From contig NZ_SMKV01000008.1 of assembly GCF_004348445.1 (NCBI RefSeq), forward strand, positions 1-64,000: a stretch of 64,000 bases of DNA. The letters run 5' to 3'. The notes under the pieces were generated by a model, which was given only the letters and a program-made list of their open reading frames with translations, was not told the DNA's origin and ran no database searches. This DNA is from Saccharopolyspora aridisoli (GTDB lineage Bacteria > Actinomycetota > Actinomycetes > Mycobacteriales > Pseudonocardiaceae). This document shows, one piece after another, positions 34,802-42,368 of this stretch (positions are counted from its first letter, which is position 1; each line of letters opens with the position of its first letter). A program made the translations under genes and the position numbers.

Positions 34802-36139
34802 ATGAAGCCCATGACGCGCCGATCTGAAGCAGCCGTAGTCGCCGGGGCAGTTGCTCTTACGAGTGGAATTCTAGCTGCCGCCATCATTTGGATTCGGGCC
34901 AGCGTGGATCCGGGGATGTTGCGTGTGCAACTTGAGGCGGTTCGCACGGCGCTTACTTTCGGCGCAAGTGCCGGCGGCGGTATCGCGCTCTGGCTAGCGG
35001 TGCGCCGTCAACGTTCAACGGAATTAGATCTCGCCCAAAAAGAGGAGTCCGCAGAGGACCAGAGGTACGATGCGACGGAACGCCGTATCACCGAGATCTA
35101 TACGAAAGCTTCCGAGCAGCTCGGCGCGGAAAACTTTACGATGCGAATGGCTGGGATCCACGCCCTTGAAAGGCTAGCGAAGGACTACCCGGCAATGCGT
35201 CAAACGGTGACAGATTTGCTGTGTTCCTATATTCGAATGGCGCCTCCGCGCGCTCACGTCCAATTGCCGGAAAACTCCACCAAGTCAATGGCGATATCAT
35301 CGAGGAATCAGGTTGCTGGTATGGCACGGAAAGTCGCTGGGTGGAGTGGCGGTCTGTCTAGGGAGCACGAAGCGGAGGCTCTGCGCATGGTGCAGCGAGT
35401 CCTCCTCAGGCATCTTGCCCCCAAGAAAGCTCAGCCTTACCCGGTGCCTGGATTTACGGCCGAGGACGATCCTAGTTTCTGGGGAGAGATTGATATTGAT
35501 CTCTCGGGGGCGGTCCTTAAGGATTTTGACTTCGAAGGGTGCAGGGTTGCCAATGCTGACTTTCGCGGCACAACCTTCGCTAGGGGGCACTCGTTCGAGT
35601 TCGCAGAATTTTCGGGGAAAGTTGACTTTACTGGCGCAAGGTTCAAGGGTGACGCCCAGTTCTTTAAGGCTAAGGCGGCCCGTGCTGACTTCTCCCTGGC
35701 TAGTTTCGAGGATGATGCACGGTTTGACGAGTTCGATGCTGAGTCCGGTTCCGTTAACTTTGATTCGACCATCTTCGATGGTCTTAGCTGGTTCGAGGAC
35801 GCGAGATTTGGTTATGTGAGCTTCCGAGATGCACGCTTCTCTAGGGAGAGCTGGTGGCACCGTGCCAATTTTGCAGAATCTGCTGACTTCTATCGGACGG
35901 ATTTCAGTATCAAGGCAAGATTTGAAGGGTGTCATTTCAGTGGTCGCGGCCAGATTTCGATGACAAGTGATGTCCCAACTTTGAGTGGCGTGACGGTCGG
36001 TAAGTTTGATAGAAGAAGGCATTCTTGGCCTGAGTCCGTCAAAGTGGAGGAGAATGGCGACGGAACTGCCGTCCTCAAACAGGATTACTACCGCAACCCA
36101 AACAGTGAACAAGAAGATGGACAGCCGCATAAGCCCTAA
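34802..36139 (+). CDS. Membrane-anchored pentapeptide-repeat protein
   Basis: A 445-aa protein, cargo at the right end of element 1. Two hydrophobic helices lie near the N-terminus (VVAGAVALTSGILAAAIIWI and ALTFGASAGGGIALWLAV). A helical domain follows with YTKASEQLGAENFTMRMAGI and HALERLAKDYPAMRQTV. The C-terminal about 170 residues are pentapeptide repeats with central Phe/Leu (ADFRGTTFARG, VDFTGARFKGDAQFF, ANFAESADFYRTDF). DNA is markedly richer in A and T than its neighbours, a sign of separate acquisition. Such proteins are often genomic-island cargo; the function is unknown. Confidence 0.78.
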   Translation: MKPMTRRSEAAVVAGAVALTSGILAAAIIWIRASVDPGMLRVQLEAVRTALTFGASAGGGIALWLAVRRQRSTELDLAQKEESAEDQRYDATERRITEIYTKASEQLGAENFTMRMAGIHALERLAKDYPAMRQTVTDLLCSYIRMAPPRAHVQLPENSTKSMAISSRNQVAGMARKVAGWSGGLSREHEAEALRMVQRVLLRHLAPKKAQPYPVPGFTAEDDPSFWGEIDIDLSGAVLKDFDFEGCRVANADFRGTTFARGHSFEFAEFSGKVDFTGARFKGDAQFFKAKAARADFSLASFEDDARFDEFDAESGSVNFDSTIFDGLSWFEDARFGYVSFRDARFSRESWWHRANFAESADFYRTDFSIKARFEGCHFSGRGQISMTSDVPTLSGVTVGKFDRRRHSWPESVKVEENGDGTAVLKQDYYRNPNSEQEDGQPHKP

Positions 36140-36455
36140 CTGCGACGTGGCCTTATTGCTGTTGCGTGGTGCATCGCTCGCGTGAGCCTGCAAGTTAGCT
36201 GTCTCAGGCGGCCGGGCCGTCTTTTAAGTCGCACGGTCCCGGTCGGCGAGAACGGGGAGGAAAGTCCTTGCGGCGCTGGTGTAGTGGCAGGCGAGACACT
36301 GCGACCGGGGCACCTGCGGATCAGCTGCATGGTCTCAGTTTTGGTCTCATTCGTCAGGGTTCACGGCAGTTCGAAGGTGGCTTCGGATGTTCGGCGCGAT
36401 CCGTTGACCAGCTGGTTTGCTGTCAGTGGCCCCCGCTGAACCGGTGATCGTAGAA
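36140..36455. other. Right end of element 1, non-coding
   Basis: No gene seen. Contains the paired GTCTCA motif at 36332-36337 and 36344-36349, spaced 12 bp as at the left end. This is likely the right arm for integrase binding about 110 bp from the att core. Confidence 0.5.
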
Positions 36456-36504
36456 CTGAAAAGCGGAAGGTCGGCGGTTCGACCCCGCCCCTGGCCACCG
36501 CTCA
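36456..36504 (+). repeat. attR of element 1 / attL of element 2 (49-bp direct repeat)
   Basis: Identical to 20062-20110 in tRNA-Phe. It is only a tRNA 3' fragment, with no complete tRNA here. It marks the junction of two stacked elements. Confidence 0.88.
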
Positions 36505-36515
36505 GAGCTGCGAGA

Positions 36516-36546
36516 AGGCCCCTCCGGATCCCGGAGGGGCCTTTTT
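36516..36546. terminator. Rho-independent terminator beside att
   Basis: A perfect 12-bp GC-rich stem (36516-36527 with 36531-36542), three-base loop and a T-run overlapping the end of the stem. It differs in sequence from the hairpins at 20124 and 42038. Confidence 0.8.
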
Positions 36547-36548
36547 GG

Positions 36549-36566
36549 GTCTCGGTTTGGGTCTCA
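36549..36566 (+). repeat. Paired GTCTC(A/G) repeats, possible integrase arm sites
   Basis: GTCTCG at 36549-36554 and GTCTCA at 36561-36566, 12 bp apart, about 45 bp from the att core as in element 1. Confidence 0.45.
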
Positions 36567-36624
36567 GTTGGTTGTCGATGATGGCGCGGCCCCGGGTCGG
36601 AGGGGGCTCGTAGAGGTGGTTCCC

Positions 36625-37224
36625 TCAGACGGAACGACAGCCACGGTGCCAGATTCGCTGCACGTCCTCAGCATCGAGAGATTCGATCTCCTCTTCCTCC
36701 AGGCGAGGCGCCTTGGCGATCTCCAGCGGATTCCTGTTGTAACCCCGCTTGTACGCCTCACCGAAAGCGGTCCGTGCCGTGCGGTGCACCTGGTGCGCGG
36801 TGCCGGGCTTGAGGCCGGCGTCGAGCATTCGGCGGTAGAGCTTTTCGAAGAGCTCCGGGTGCTTCTCGATGTAGTCCAGCCGGTGAGCTCCCAACCCGGG
36901 GATCAGGTGCTTGTACACGGCCGTCTGGTAGCCGCGCATGGTCGTGTACCTGGTCGTGAGCGGCGCGATGTCCTCCACGCAGTGAGAGAGCCACCGCTCG
37001 ACTTTCCAGCTACGGCCCTTCTTACGGACCTTCCCGGAGGATCGCTCGGACTCCAGTTTGCTGACCGCAGCGGCAACCTCGTCCCGGTTCTTCCGCTTGA
37101 TGTGTCGACGATCCGGCTTCCCGTCGTCACCGACACCCATCGTCACGCGGCCGTGCCAGAGGCCGTCGTTGCCGAAGTAGATCGAGGAGCGGCCGTTGGG
37201 GTTTCGCGTCTTGTTCTCTTCCAC
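36625..37224 (-). pseudogene. Truncated integrase of element 2
   Basis: 199 residues remain, closely matching residues 1-190 of the element 1 integrase (EENKTRNPNGRSSIYFG, GRSWKVERWL, TAVYKHLIPGLGAH). The catalytic Arg, His-x-x-Arg and Tyr are all missing. The sequence ends in an unrelated tail IWHRGCRSV before a stop. It cannot catalyse recombination but might still bind arm sites. GTG 37224 has AAGGGGG upstream. Confidence 0.85.
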
Positions 37225-37235
37225 CTCGGCCCCCT

Positions 37236-37529
37236 TCAGGCGTTGCGCTGGCTGATGAGTCGGTTGGCGTAGTCCTCGATCGCCGCCTTGGGCACGCGGC
37301 GGAGTCGGCCGATCTGGACGGATTCGAGTTCGCCGGCCTTGACCAGTGCGTAGGTCTTGGTCCTGCCGATGCCGAGCTGTTCGGCTGCTTCCTCGACGGT
37401 CAGCAGCACGCGGTCGGGCATCTTGCGGGCGGGTGGCGTCGGGGCGGCCGGTTCGGGGATCTCCTGTTCGGCGAGCATTGCCGCGAGTGAGGCGAGGGTG
37501 GCGGCGAGTTGTGCGGTGTTCGCTGTCAT
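37236..37529 (-). CDS. xis: Excisionase copy of element 2
   Basis: 97 aa, differing from the Xis at 22188-22481 at one residue (PAAPTPP versus PAAPAPP). The DNA is also nearly identical. The gene is intact although its integrase is broken, so it could act in trans with the element 1 integrase on either set of att sites. ATG 37529 overlaps the end of the rep remnant as in element 1. Confidence 0.85.
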   Translation of the reverse strand: MTANTAQLAATLASLAAMLAEQEIPEPAAPTPPARKMPDRVLLTVEEAAEQLGIGRTKTYALVKAGELESVQIGRLRRVPKAAIEDYANRLISQRNA

Positions 37530-37988
37530 GCGATCCCCCTGGTGTTGATGGTGCGTGGGGTTGCCGTCCCAGCCGTCCCAATGCAGGTCAGGCTGGGACG
37601 GCTTGGGTTGCTGGGACGGCTTTTGCCGTCCCATGGGACTGGGCCGGTGATCTGGGTGGGACGGCTTGAGCCGTCCCGGTCGGTGTTGCCGTCCCGCGCT
37701 GACCTGGGCTGGGACGCTTGGGACGGCTGGGACGCCTACCCGGGGGTGGGCTCGAACGGGCAGTAGCGGGCCAAGGCGTCGGCGGAATCGGCGCGGCGGT
37801 AGCCCTTGGCCTGAGTCCCGTCGGGGAACCGAACGTTCGCTGACCGGATCTCGAACTCGGCCAGCAGCTTGGAAAGCTTCGCCGGGCTCAATACGCCAGG
37901 CCGTAGTCGCGCCACGAGGCATCAAGGTCGGAATTAAGCTGGCGCAGCAGATCAGCGGTGGAGATGACCTGTGCGTCATTGAACGCGG
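37526..37988 (-). pseudogene. Rep remnant (C-terminal part) of element 2
   Basis: Matches 22478-22950 of element 1, including the iteron-like end, but carries small indels that break the frame and lacks everything before about the last 155 codons. It ends at a sharp junction with the traB fragment at about 37988. Confidence 0.75.
37564..37735. repeat. Iteron-like TGGGACGG array of element 2
   Basis: About eight copies of TGGGACGG/CCGTCCCA and near matches in both orientations. It corresponds to 22516-22696 but is slightly shorter at the left. Confidence 0.6.
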
Positions 37989-37989
37989 G

Positions 37990-38036
37990 CTAGCCGGACC
38001 CCTTACGACGGTTACGTTCAGCGACCTCTTGGTTCG
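37990..38036 (-). pseudogene. Fragment of traB 3' end
   Basis: CTAGCCGG, then GGTTACGTTC and GCGACTTC-like sequence, aligns with 25221-25265, the last codons of traB. It is joined directly to the rep remnant, showing an internal deletion of about 2.3 kb relative to element 1. The next 45 bases lead into the glycosyltransferase gene. Confidence 0.65.
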
Positions 38037-38083
38037 GGACAACCTCTAGAAACGTCCCGCGGAACGAGACCCGATTCGGTGGA

Positions 38084-39313
38084 TTGTGCAATCGCAGGCT
38101 GCCCCGCGTGCTGTTTGGCCGTAGCGTCGCGCGCGTGCAGCGATCAGCGACGAATAACCGCCCGCGGGTTGTCCACATCTCGACCGCACACCCGTGGGAA
38201 GACAACCGGATCCTCCAACGGGAATGCCGCGCGTTGTCGCAAAGCGGTTACCGGGTCGAACTCATCGCGGGCACCGAAGTCGAGCGCGAGGTCTACGGAG
38301 TCCACATCCATCCCGTCCCGCCAGAACGCGGACGATTTCGGCGTATCACGAGAGGAGTTCCGCGGGCGCTTCTGATCGCTCGGGGCCGCCGCGCCGATGT
38401 CTACCACCTGCATGATCCTGAACTGATTCCGCTGGCACCGCTGCTGCGCCGGAGCGGTGCCAGCGTCATCTTTGATGCGCATGAAGACCTTCCGAACCAG
38501 GTCCTTGACAAGCATTACCTGCCGCGGCCCACGCGCAAGGCGGCCGCGGCCTTCGCGAAGGCGTTGTATTGGTTTGCCGGGTACAGTTGCCACCAAGTGA
38601 TAGCTGCTACGAATACAGTCGCCAACCGATTCCCCTCGCATCGGACGACGGTCGTCCGCAATTACCCACAGCTGCGGCAAGATGTCGAGGGGGAATATGC
38701 TGACACGACTGCTAATGGGCTGCGCAGGAATTTGCTCGTCTATGTCGGTGAGATATCAGTAGATCGCGGTATCTACGAAATGCTGGCCGCGATGAAGTAC
38801 ATGCCAGAGAGTTGGCGGTTGACCTTAGCCGGTCCAGTGCATCCGCCCACGCTACTCGATTCCTTGCGGCGTGAAGCTGCGTGGGGGCGTGTGGACTACT
38901 ATGGCCACGTTTCCCCAGGCGAAGCACGGAACCTGGTGGCCAGGTCAAGGATCGGCATAGTGGTGCTGCATCCGACACGCGCCTATGTCGACGCTCTTCC
39001 GACAAAGCTTCTCGAATACATGGCAGAAGGTATTCCTGTGGTCGCGTCAGATTTTCCTTATTGGCGCGGGATTGTCGAAGAAGAGAGTTGTGGTCTGCTG
39101 GTGGATCCACTGGATCCGAAGGTGATTGGCGAAGCCATGAGCGGGCTCGCTGCCGAGCAGGCAAGGGCCGAGGAGATGGGCGCAAACGGCCGACGTGCCA
39201 TTGTTGAGGAGTTCAATTGGGGCCGCGAAAAAATACGCCTGCTAACTATGTATCGATCGCTAACGGGATTCGACGATATTTGTGGGGATGATGACGAGGT
39301 TGAGCACGATTGA
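38084..39313 (+). CDS. GT4-family glycosyltransferase
   Basis: A 409-aa GT-B fold enzyme. The N-terminal domain has VVHISTAHPWEDNRILQREC and DVYHLHDPELIPLAPLL. The C-terminal domain shows the family pattern PTKLLEYMAEGIPVVASDF followed by GLLVDPLDP, with the donor-binding Glu. It would transfer a sugar from a nucleotide sugar to a lipid-linked glycan at the cytoplasmic face. GTG 38084 or GTG 38135 is the start; neither has a clear ribosome site. First of three overlapping glycan genes. Confidence 0.85.
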   Translation: MCNRRLPRVLFGRSVARVQRSATNNRPRVVHISTAHPWEDNRILQRECRALSQSGYRVELIAGTEVEREVYGVHIHPVPPERGRFRRITRGVPRALLIARGRRADVYHLHDPELIPLAPLLRRSGASVIFDAHEDLPNQVLDKHYLPRPTRKAAAAFAKALYWFAGYSCHQVIAATNTVANRFPSHRTTVVRNYPQLRQDVEGEYADTTANGLRRNLLVYVGEISVDRGIYEMLAAMKYMPESWRLTLAGPVHPPTLLDSLRREAAWGRVDYYGHVSPGEARNLVARSRIGIVVLHPTRAYVDALPTKLLEYMAEGIPVVASDFPYWRGIVEEESCGLLVDPLDPKVIGEAMSGLAAEQARAEEMGANGRRAIVEEFNWGREKIRLLTMYRSLTGFDDICGDDDEVEHD

Positions 39314-40688
39314 CTCCATGGCTGTCGAGACTGAAGTGGATCAGCGCAACCCGTGGCTCGCTGACGGGTTCATCACCGGATTGATTGTCGCGCTCCTCAA
39401 CAGCAGTGTTCTGGGAAGCCTGCCGGTCTTCAGCTCTTTGCCGGTCGACTTGACCGCACTTGTCGGGTTCACCCTCGGCGTGACTACTTTGCTGACGCTC
39501 TGCGCCCGCATGCAGTGGCTGACCGGATTCGCGCCGGTCGCTGTTTTGTTTGCGACCTGCATTCCCGCCGTACTGCTGTCCTCTTTCAATGAGTATGGAC
39601 AAACAAAAATACCATCATTCTTCTTCATCACCTGCCTCGCCACGGCAGCAGCTGTAACACTCGTCCGTACCCGCCCCAGAATCCTATGGTTGCTGTGGTG
39701 GTTCGCACTGGCTGGGTTGTTGGAAATCATTATTGCCCAAGCGCAAGCAGTCGGGATGGGTGAAGAGCGTCTTGCACTGGTGGGATCCAACACCGTCCAC
39801 CTCGGCAGGGCTGCGGGTGCAGCCATATGCGTGATCGGAGTGTTGATACTGCACCTGCAGCGGCGACGCGCGCGCGGTTGGATGTGGGGCATCATGGGCT
39901 GCGGCGTGGTGGTGGCGTTCCTGGCCGGATCGGCCTTTGCCACAGGGTCACGCGGCCCGCTGATTGCGCTGGCCGCGGCGGTCATCCTCGTCGCGATCTC
40001 GGTGCCAGGCACTCCGATACGTCGCGCCGCACGGCTAGCACTCGCGACCGTAGCGCTGTTGATTTTCGCCTTGTGGGGCCTGTCAAACGCGCCAGAACTA
40101 TCGGAGCAACGGATCAAAGGGATTATCGACGGGAATGAGGACGCTTCTGCGCTCGCTCGTGCACGTCTTTACTCGGCCACCTTGGCCCTTGCTGTGCTGC
40201 GTCCACTCGGTGTTGGTTGGGGTGATCTTTCGGCGGAGCTTCCTCCCTGGGCTCAGCTGGACAGCGGACTGCGCCAATATCCTCACAACATCTTTGTTGA
40301 GGTTGGAGTCGAAGGTGGATGGATCGCTGCTGCCGCACTGGTTGCCGTGGTGGTGCTGGCGCTCACACGCGCACGCGCGCTGCTGCGCCAGCTGGAAGGC
40401 ATTGGTGTCATGTCCCTGCTCTGGTTCTTCCTGCTCAACGCTTGCCTTTCCGGTGATGTCAACGACAACCGAGCCTTCTTCGTAATGCTTGGGGTAGCGC
40501 TTGGCCTGCCCGCAGTCCGGCGAGAACTACATGCCAGTTCCCCACCCGCCGGCTGGGTGGTCGCCCGTCCATCGGTTGTCCGCCGCAGCTATGGATTTAC
40601 CACTTTCGGGGCGACCTCGTCGCTGAACGGTTTCCTCAAACCGTCCGAAGCGGACGACGCTAGCTTCCGCCGCGAACAATTGAGGTGA
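39291..40688 (+). CDS. O-antigen ligase/Wzy-type polysaccharide polymerase
   Basis: A membrane protein of about 465 aa with ten or more helices. The Wzy_C-type signature appears as GSRGPLIALAAAVIL and, after the large loop, YPHNIFVEVGVEGGWIAAA, the conserved His-containing motif of O-antigen ligases. It would polymerise or ligate glycan repeat units on the outer face. The start is uncertain (39282, 39291 or 39318). It overlaps or abuts the GT4 gene upstream and overlaps the next by GTGA. Confidence 0.8.
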   Translation: MTRLSTIDSMAVETEVDQRNPWLADGFITGLIVALLNSSVLGSLPVFSSLPVDLTALVGFTLGVTTLLTLCARMQWLTGFAPVAVLFATCIPAVLLSSFNEYGQTKIPSFFFITCLATAAAVTLVRTRPRILWLLWWFALAGLLEIIIAQAQAVGMGEERLALVGSNTVHLGRAAGAAICVIGVLILHLQRRRARGWMWGIMGCGVVVAFLAGSAFATGSRGPLIALAAAVILVAISVPGTPIRRAARLALATVALLIFALWGLSNAPELSEQRIKGIIDGNEDASALARARLYSATLALAVLRPLGVGWGDLSAELPPWAQLDSGLRQYPHNIFVEVGVEGGWIAAAALVAVVVLALTRARALLRQLEGIGVMSLLWFFLLNACLSGDVNDNRAFFVMLGVALGLPAVRRELHASSPPAGWVVARPSVVRRSYGFTTFGATSSLNGFLKPSEADDASFRREQLR

Positions 40689-41905
40689 CCGTGCATTGCT
40701 TGTCGCCCTCCATCCTGGTGCTTAACCAGTTCGCCAAACCGCGCAGCGAAACTGGCTGCACCCGACACGTCGAGCTGTTCGAACGGTTGCGCGGACGGTT
40801 CCGTATTATCGCCGGCGACCGTGACTTCTACAGCCGACGCAGGTTCTCCGTCCGAGAGCCGGGATTTACCACCATCAGAGTCAGCAGTTACAATCGCAAC
40901 GACCATCGTCGGGTCCTCAACTGGCTCAGCTACTGTGTTGGCACAATCTGGTCCGGCATCCGATGCGAGCGTCCAAGTGTCGTGTACGCGGTGTCACCGC
41001 ACCTACTCACCCCACTCGTCGGCTGGCTGCTTGCCCGACTGTGGCGTTCCCGCTTCGTCTTCGAGGTTCAAGACCTCTGGCCGAGATCATTGGTTGAGCT
41101 CGGCCACTTGCGCGAAGGTTCCATGCTGCACCGGGCCCTATCCACACTGGAGCGGTGGCTTTACTACAGGGCCGACCATATTGTGATCGTCACTGACGGT
41201 TGGCGTCCCTACTTTGACCAGCTGGGCATAGATCTGCGGCGGGTAACGACGATCAGCAACGGCGCCGAGCCCGACGACTTCCAGCCCGATCCTTCGATGA
41301 CACCTCTGCGAGAACGCGTTCCAGTGAACGGCCGACTGATCGTGTTCGCCGGAGCACACGGCGTCAAGGACGGTGTACAAGCGGTGTTGGAGGCGGCTGC
41401 TGAACTCCAGGAGCATACTTTCGTGCTCATCGGCGACGGGATGGACAAGTCCCGGCTCGTCGAACACGCGCGCGAAGAGGAACTGTTCAATGTTTACTTC
41501 CTGGACATGCTGCCCAAAAAAGAACTGTGCGGAATCCTCGGTGGAGCCGACATCGGAGTGCATGCAGTCGCCAATCTGCCGCTGTTCCGCCTAGGAATGA
41601 GCCCGAACAAGCTCTACGACTACTTGGCGGCTGGTCTGCCCGTGGTCACAAATGCCAAAGGCGAACCGCACGCGATCGTCCAAACCTCCAACGCCGGCCT
41701 CGGCGTCGCCCCGGGAGACCTCGCTGATGGCATACGCGCACTGGCCAACCTGGACGATAAGATGCTCGCGCAGATGCGGGACAACGCTGTGGCATACATG
41801 CGTGAGCACAAATCCAGATCCGTACAAGCGAAACGTCTGCAGTCCGTGCTGGACGAGCTCGTCGGATATACCAAGGGAGATTGCCACCAGTCGGCAATCC
41901 ACTGA
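40685..41905 (+). CDS. GT4-family glycosyltransferase (WbuB-like)
   Basis: A 406-aa GT-B enzyme. It has VFEVQDLWPRSLVELGHL, typical of WbuB/colanic-acid-type transferases, ISNGAEPDDF, and the C-terminal GMSPNKLYDYLAAGLPVVTN carrying the donor-binding region. GTG 40685 overlaps the polymerase stop as GTGA, showing a three-gene operon. Probably acts in the same surface polysaccharide pathway. Confidence 0.85.
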   Translation: MTVHCLSPSILVLNQFAKPRSETGCTRHVELFERLRGRFRIIAGDRDFYSRRRFSVREPGFTTIRVSSYNRNDHRRVLNWLSYCVGTIWSGIRCERPSVVYAVSPHLLTPLVGWLLARLWRSRFVFEVQDLWPRSLVELGHLREGSMLHRALSTLERWLYYRADHIVIVTDGWRPYFDQLGIDLRRVTTISNGAEPDDFQPDPSMTPLRERVPVNGRLIVFAGAHGVKDGVQAVLEAAAELQEHTFVLIGDGMDKSRLVEHAREEELFNVYFLDMLPKKELCGILGGADIGVHAVANLPLFRLGMSPNKLYDYLAAGLPVVTNAKGEPHAIVQTSNAGLGVAPGDLADGIRALANLDDKMLAQMRDNAVAYMREHKSRSVQAKRLQSVLDELVGYTKGDCHQSAIH

Positions 41906-41999
41906 AGCTGAAGAGAGTTGAGTTGTAAGGATCGTGTTTGCAGCGCGTTTCAGAATGATCGACGTGTCTGATTTCGGGTGTTTGATCAACTTCGGTCAC

Positions 42000-42090
42000 A
42001 CCCCGCACCTGGCCACCGCTCAGCGCTGCAAGAACAGCCACCGCCGATCTCGACGGGGGCTTCTTCATCTCGTTTTTCGTCTCAGTTCGT
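42000..42090 (+). repeat. Third att-like site with terminator and GTCTCA pair
   Basis: About 90 percent identical to 20088-20178: the last bases of tRNA-Phe, the downstream hairpin, and the pair ATCTCG 42067 / GTCTCA 42079 at 12-bp spacing. The tRNA part upstream of 42000 is lost. The next 280 bases (42091-42368) hold no recognisable gene. Confidence 0.7.
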
Positions 42091-42368
42091 TCTCGTAGTC
42101 TTGGGTGTCATCGACAGGTATCGCCGCTCGGTCAGCGGCGGGGGGTGCGGTGGTCGATCGGCTGCTGCTGAGCAACTCGGGAAGAGCGTCGACGAGGTCG
42201 GCCTGGAAGCATCTGCACGGCTGGACGTGATGATGCGTGCTGCGCGAGCTCAGCGAGCAGCATCAGCCGGCGAGCGAGTTCCGCCGCTGGGGACGGGTGG
42301 GTCGGCCGCTGCCGGCCCCGAGTGCGGCGTGGTCGCGTCCACCGCGCCTGCGCGTCAGTTGACAGGGT

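Larger units (their letters stand above)
20062..36455. mobile_element. AICE 1: integrated conjugative element in tRNA-Phe
   Basis: A 16.4-kb element bounded by the 49-bp direct repeats. It carries the standard AICE modules in order from the left: integrase, excisionase, Rep-like ATPase, Prim-Pol, FtsK-type DNA translocase (TraB), small membrane/spread-type proteins, divergent HTH regulators, a Nudix/HD pair and cargo at the right. No relaxase is seen, as expected for double-stranded-DNA transfer by TraB. All core genes look intact, so it may still be mobile. The module order resembles pSAM2-like elements; the specific relationship is inferred. Confidence 0.88.
36456..41999. mobile_element. 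AICE 2: decayed tandem element with glycan cargo
   Basis: The left end repeats the layout of element 1 (att core, terminator, GTCTCA pair, integrase, xis, rep with iterons), but the integrase is truncated and rep is fused to the traB end by deletion. Three glycosylation genes follow up to an att-like sequence at 42000. It cannot move by itself. Whether the glycan genes arrived with the element or were trapped is not decided by the sequence. Confidence 0.7.
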
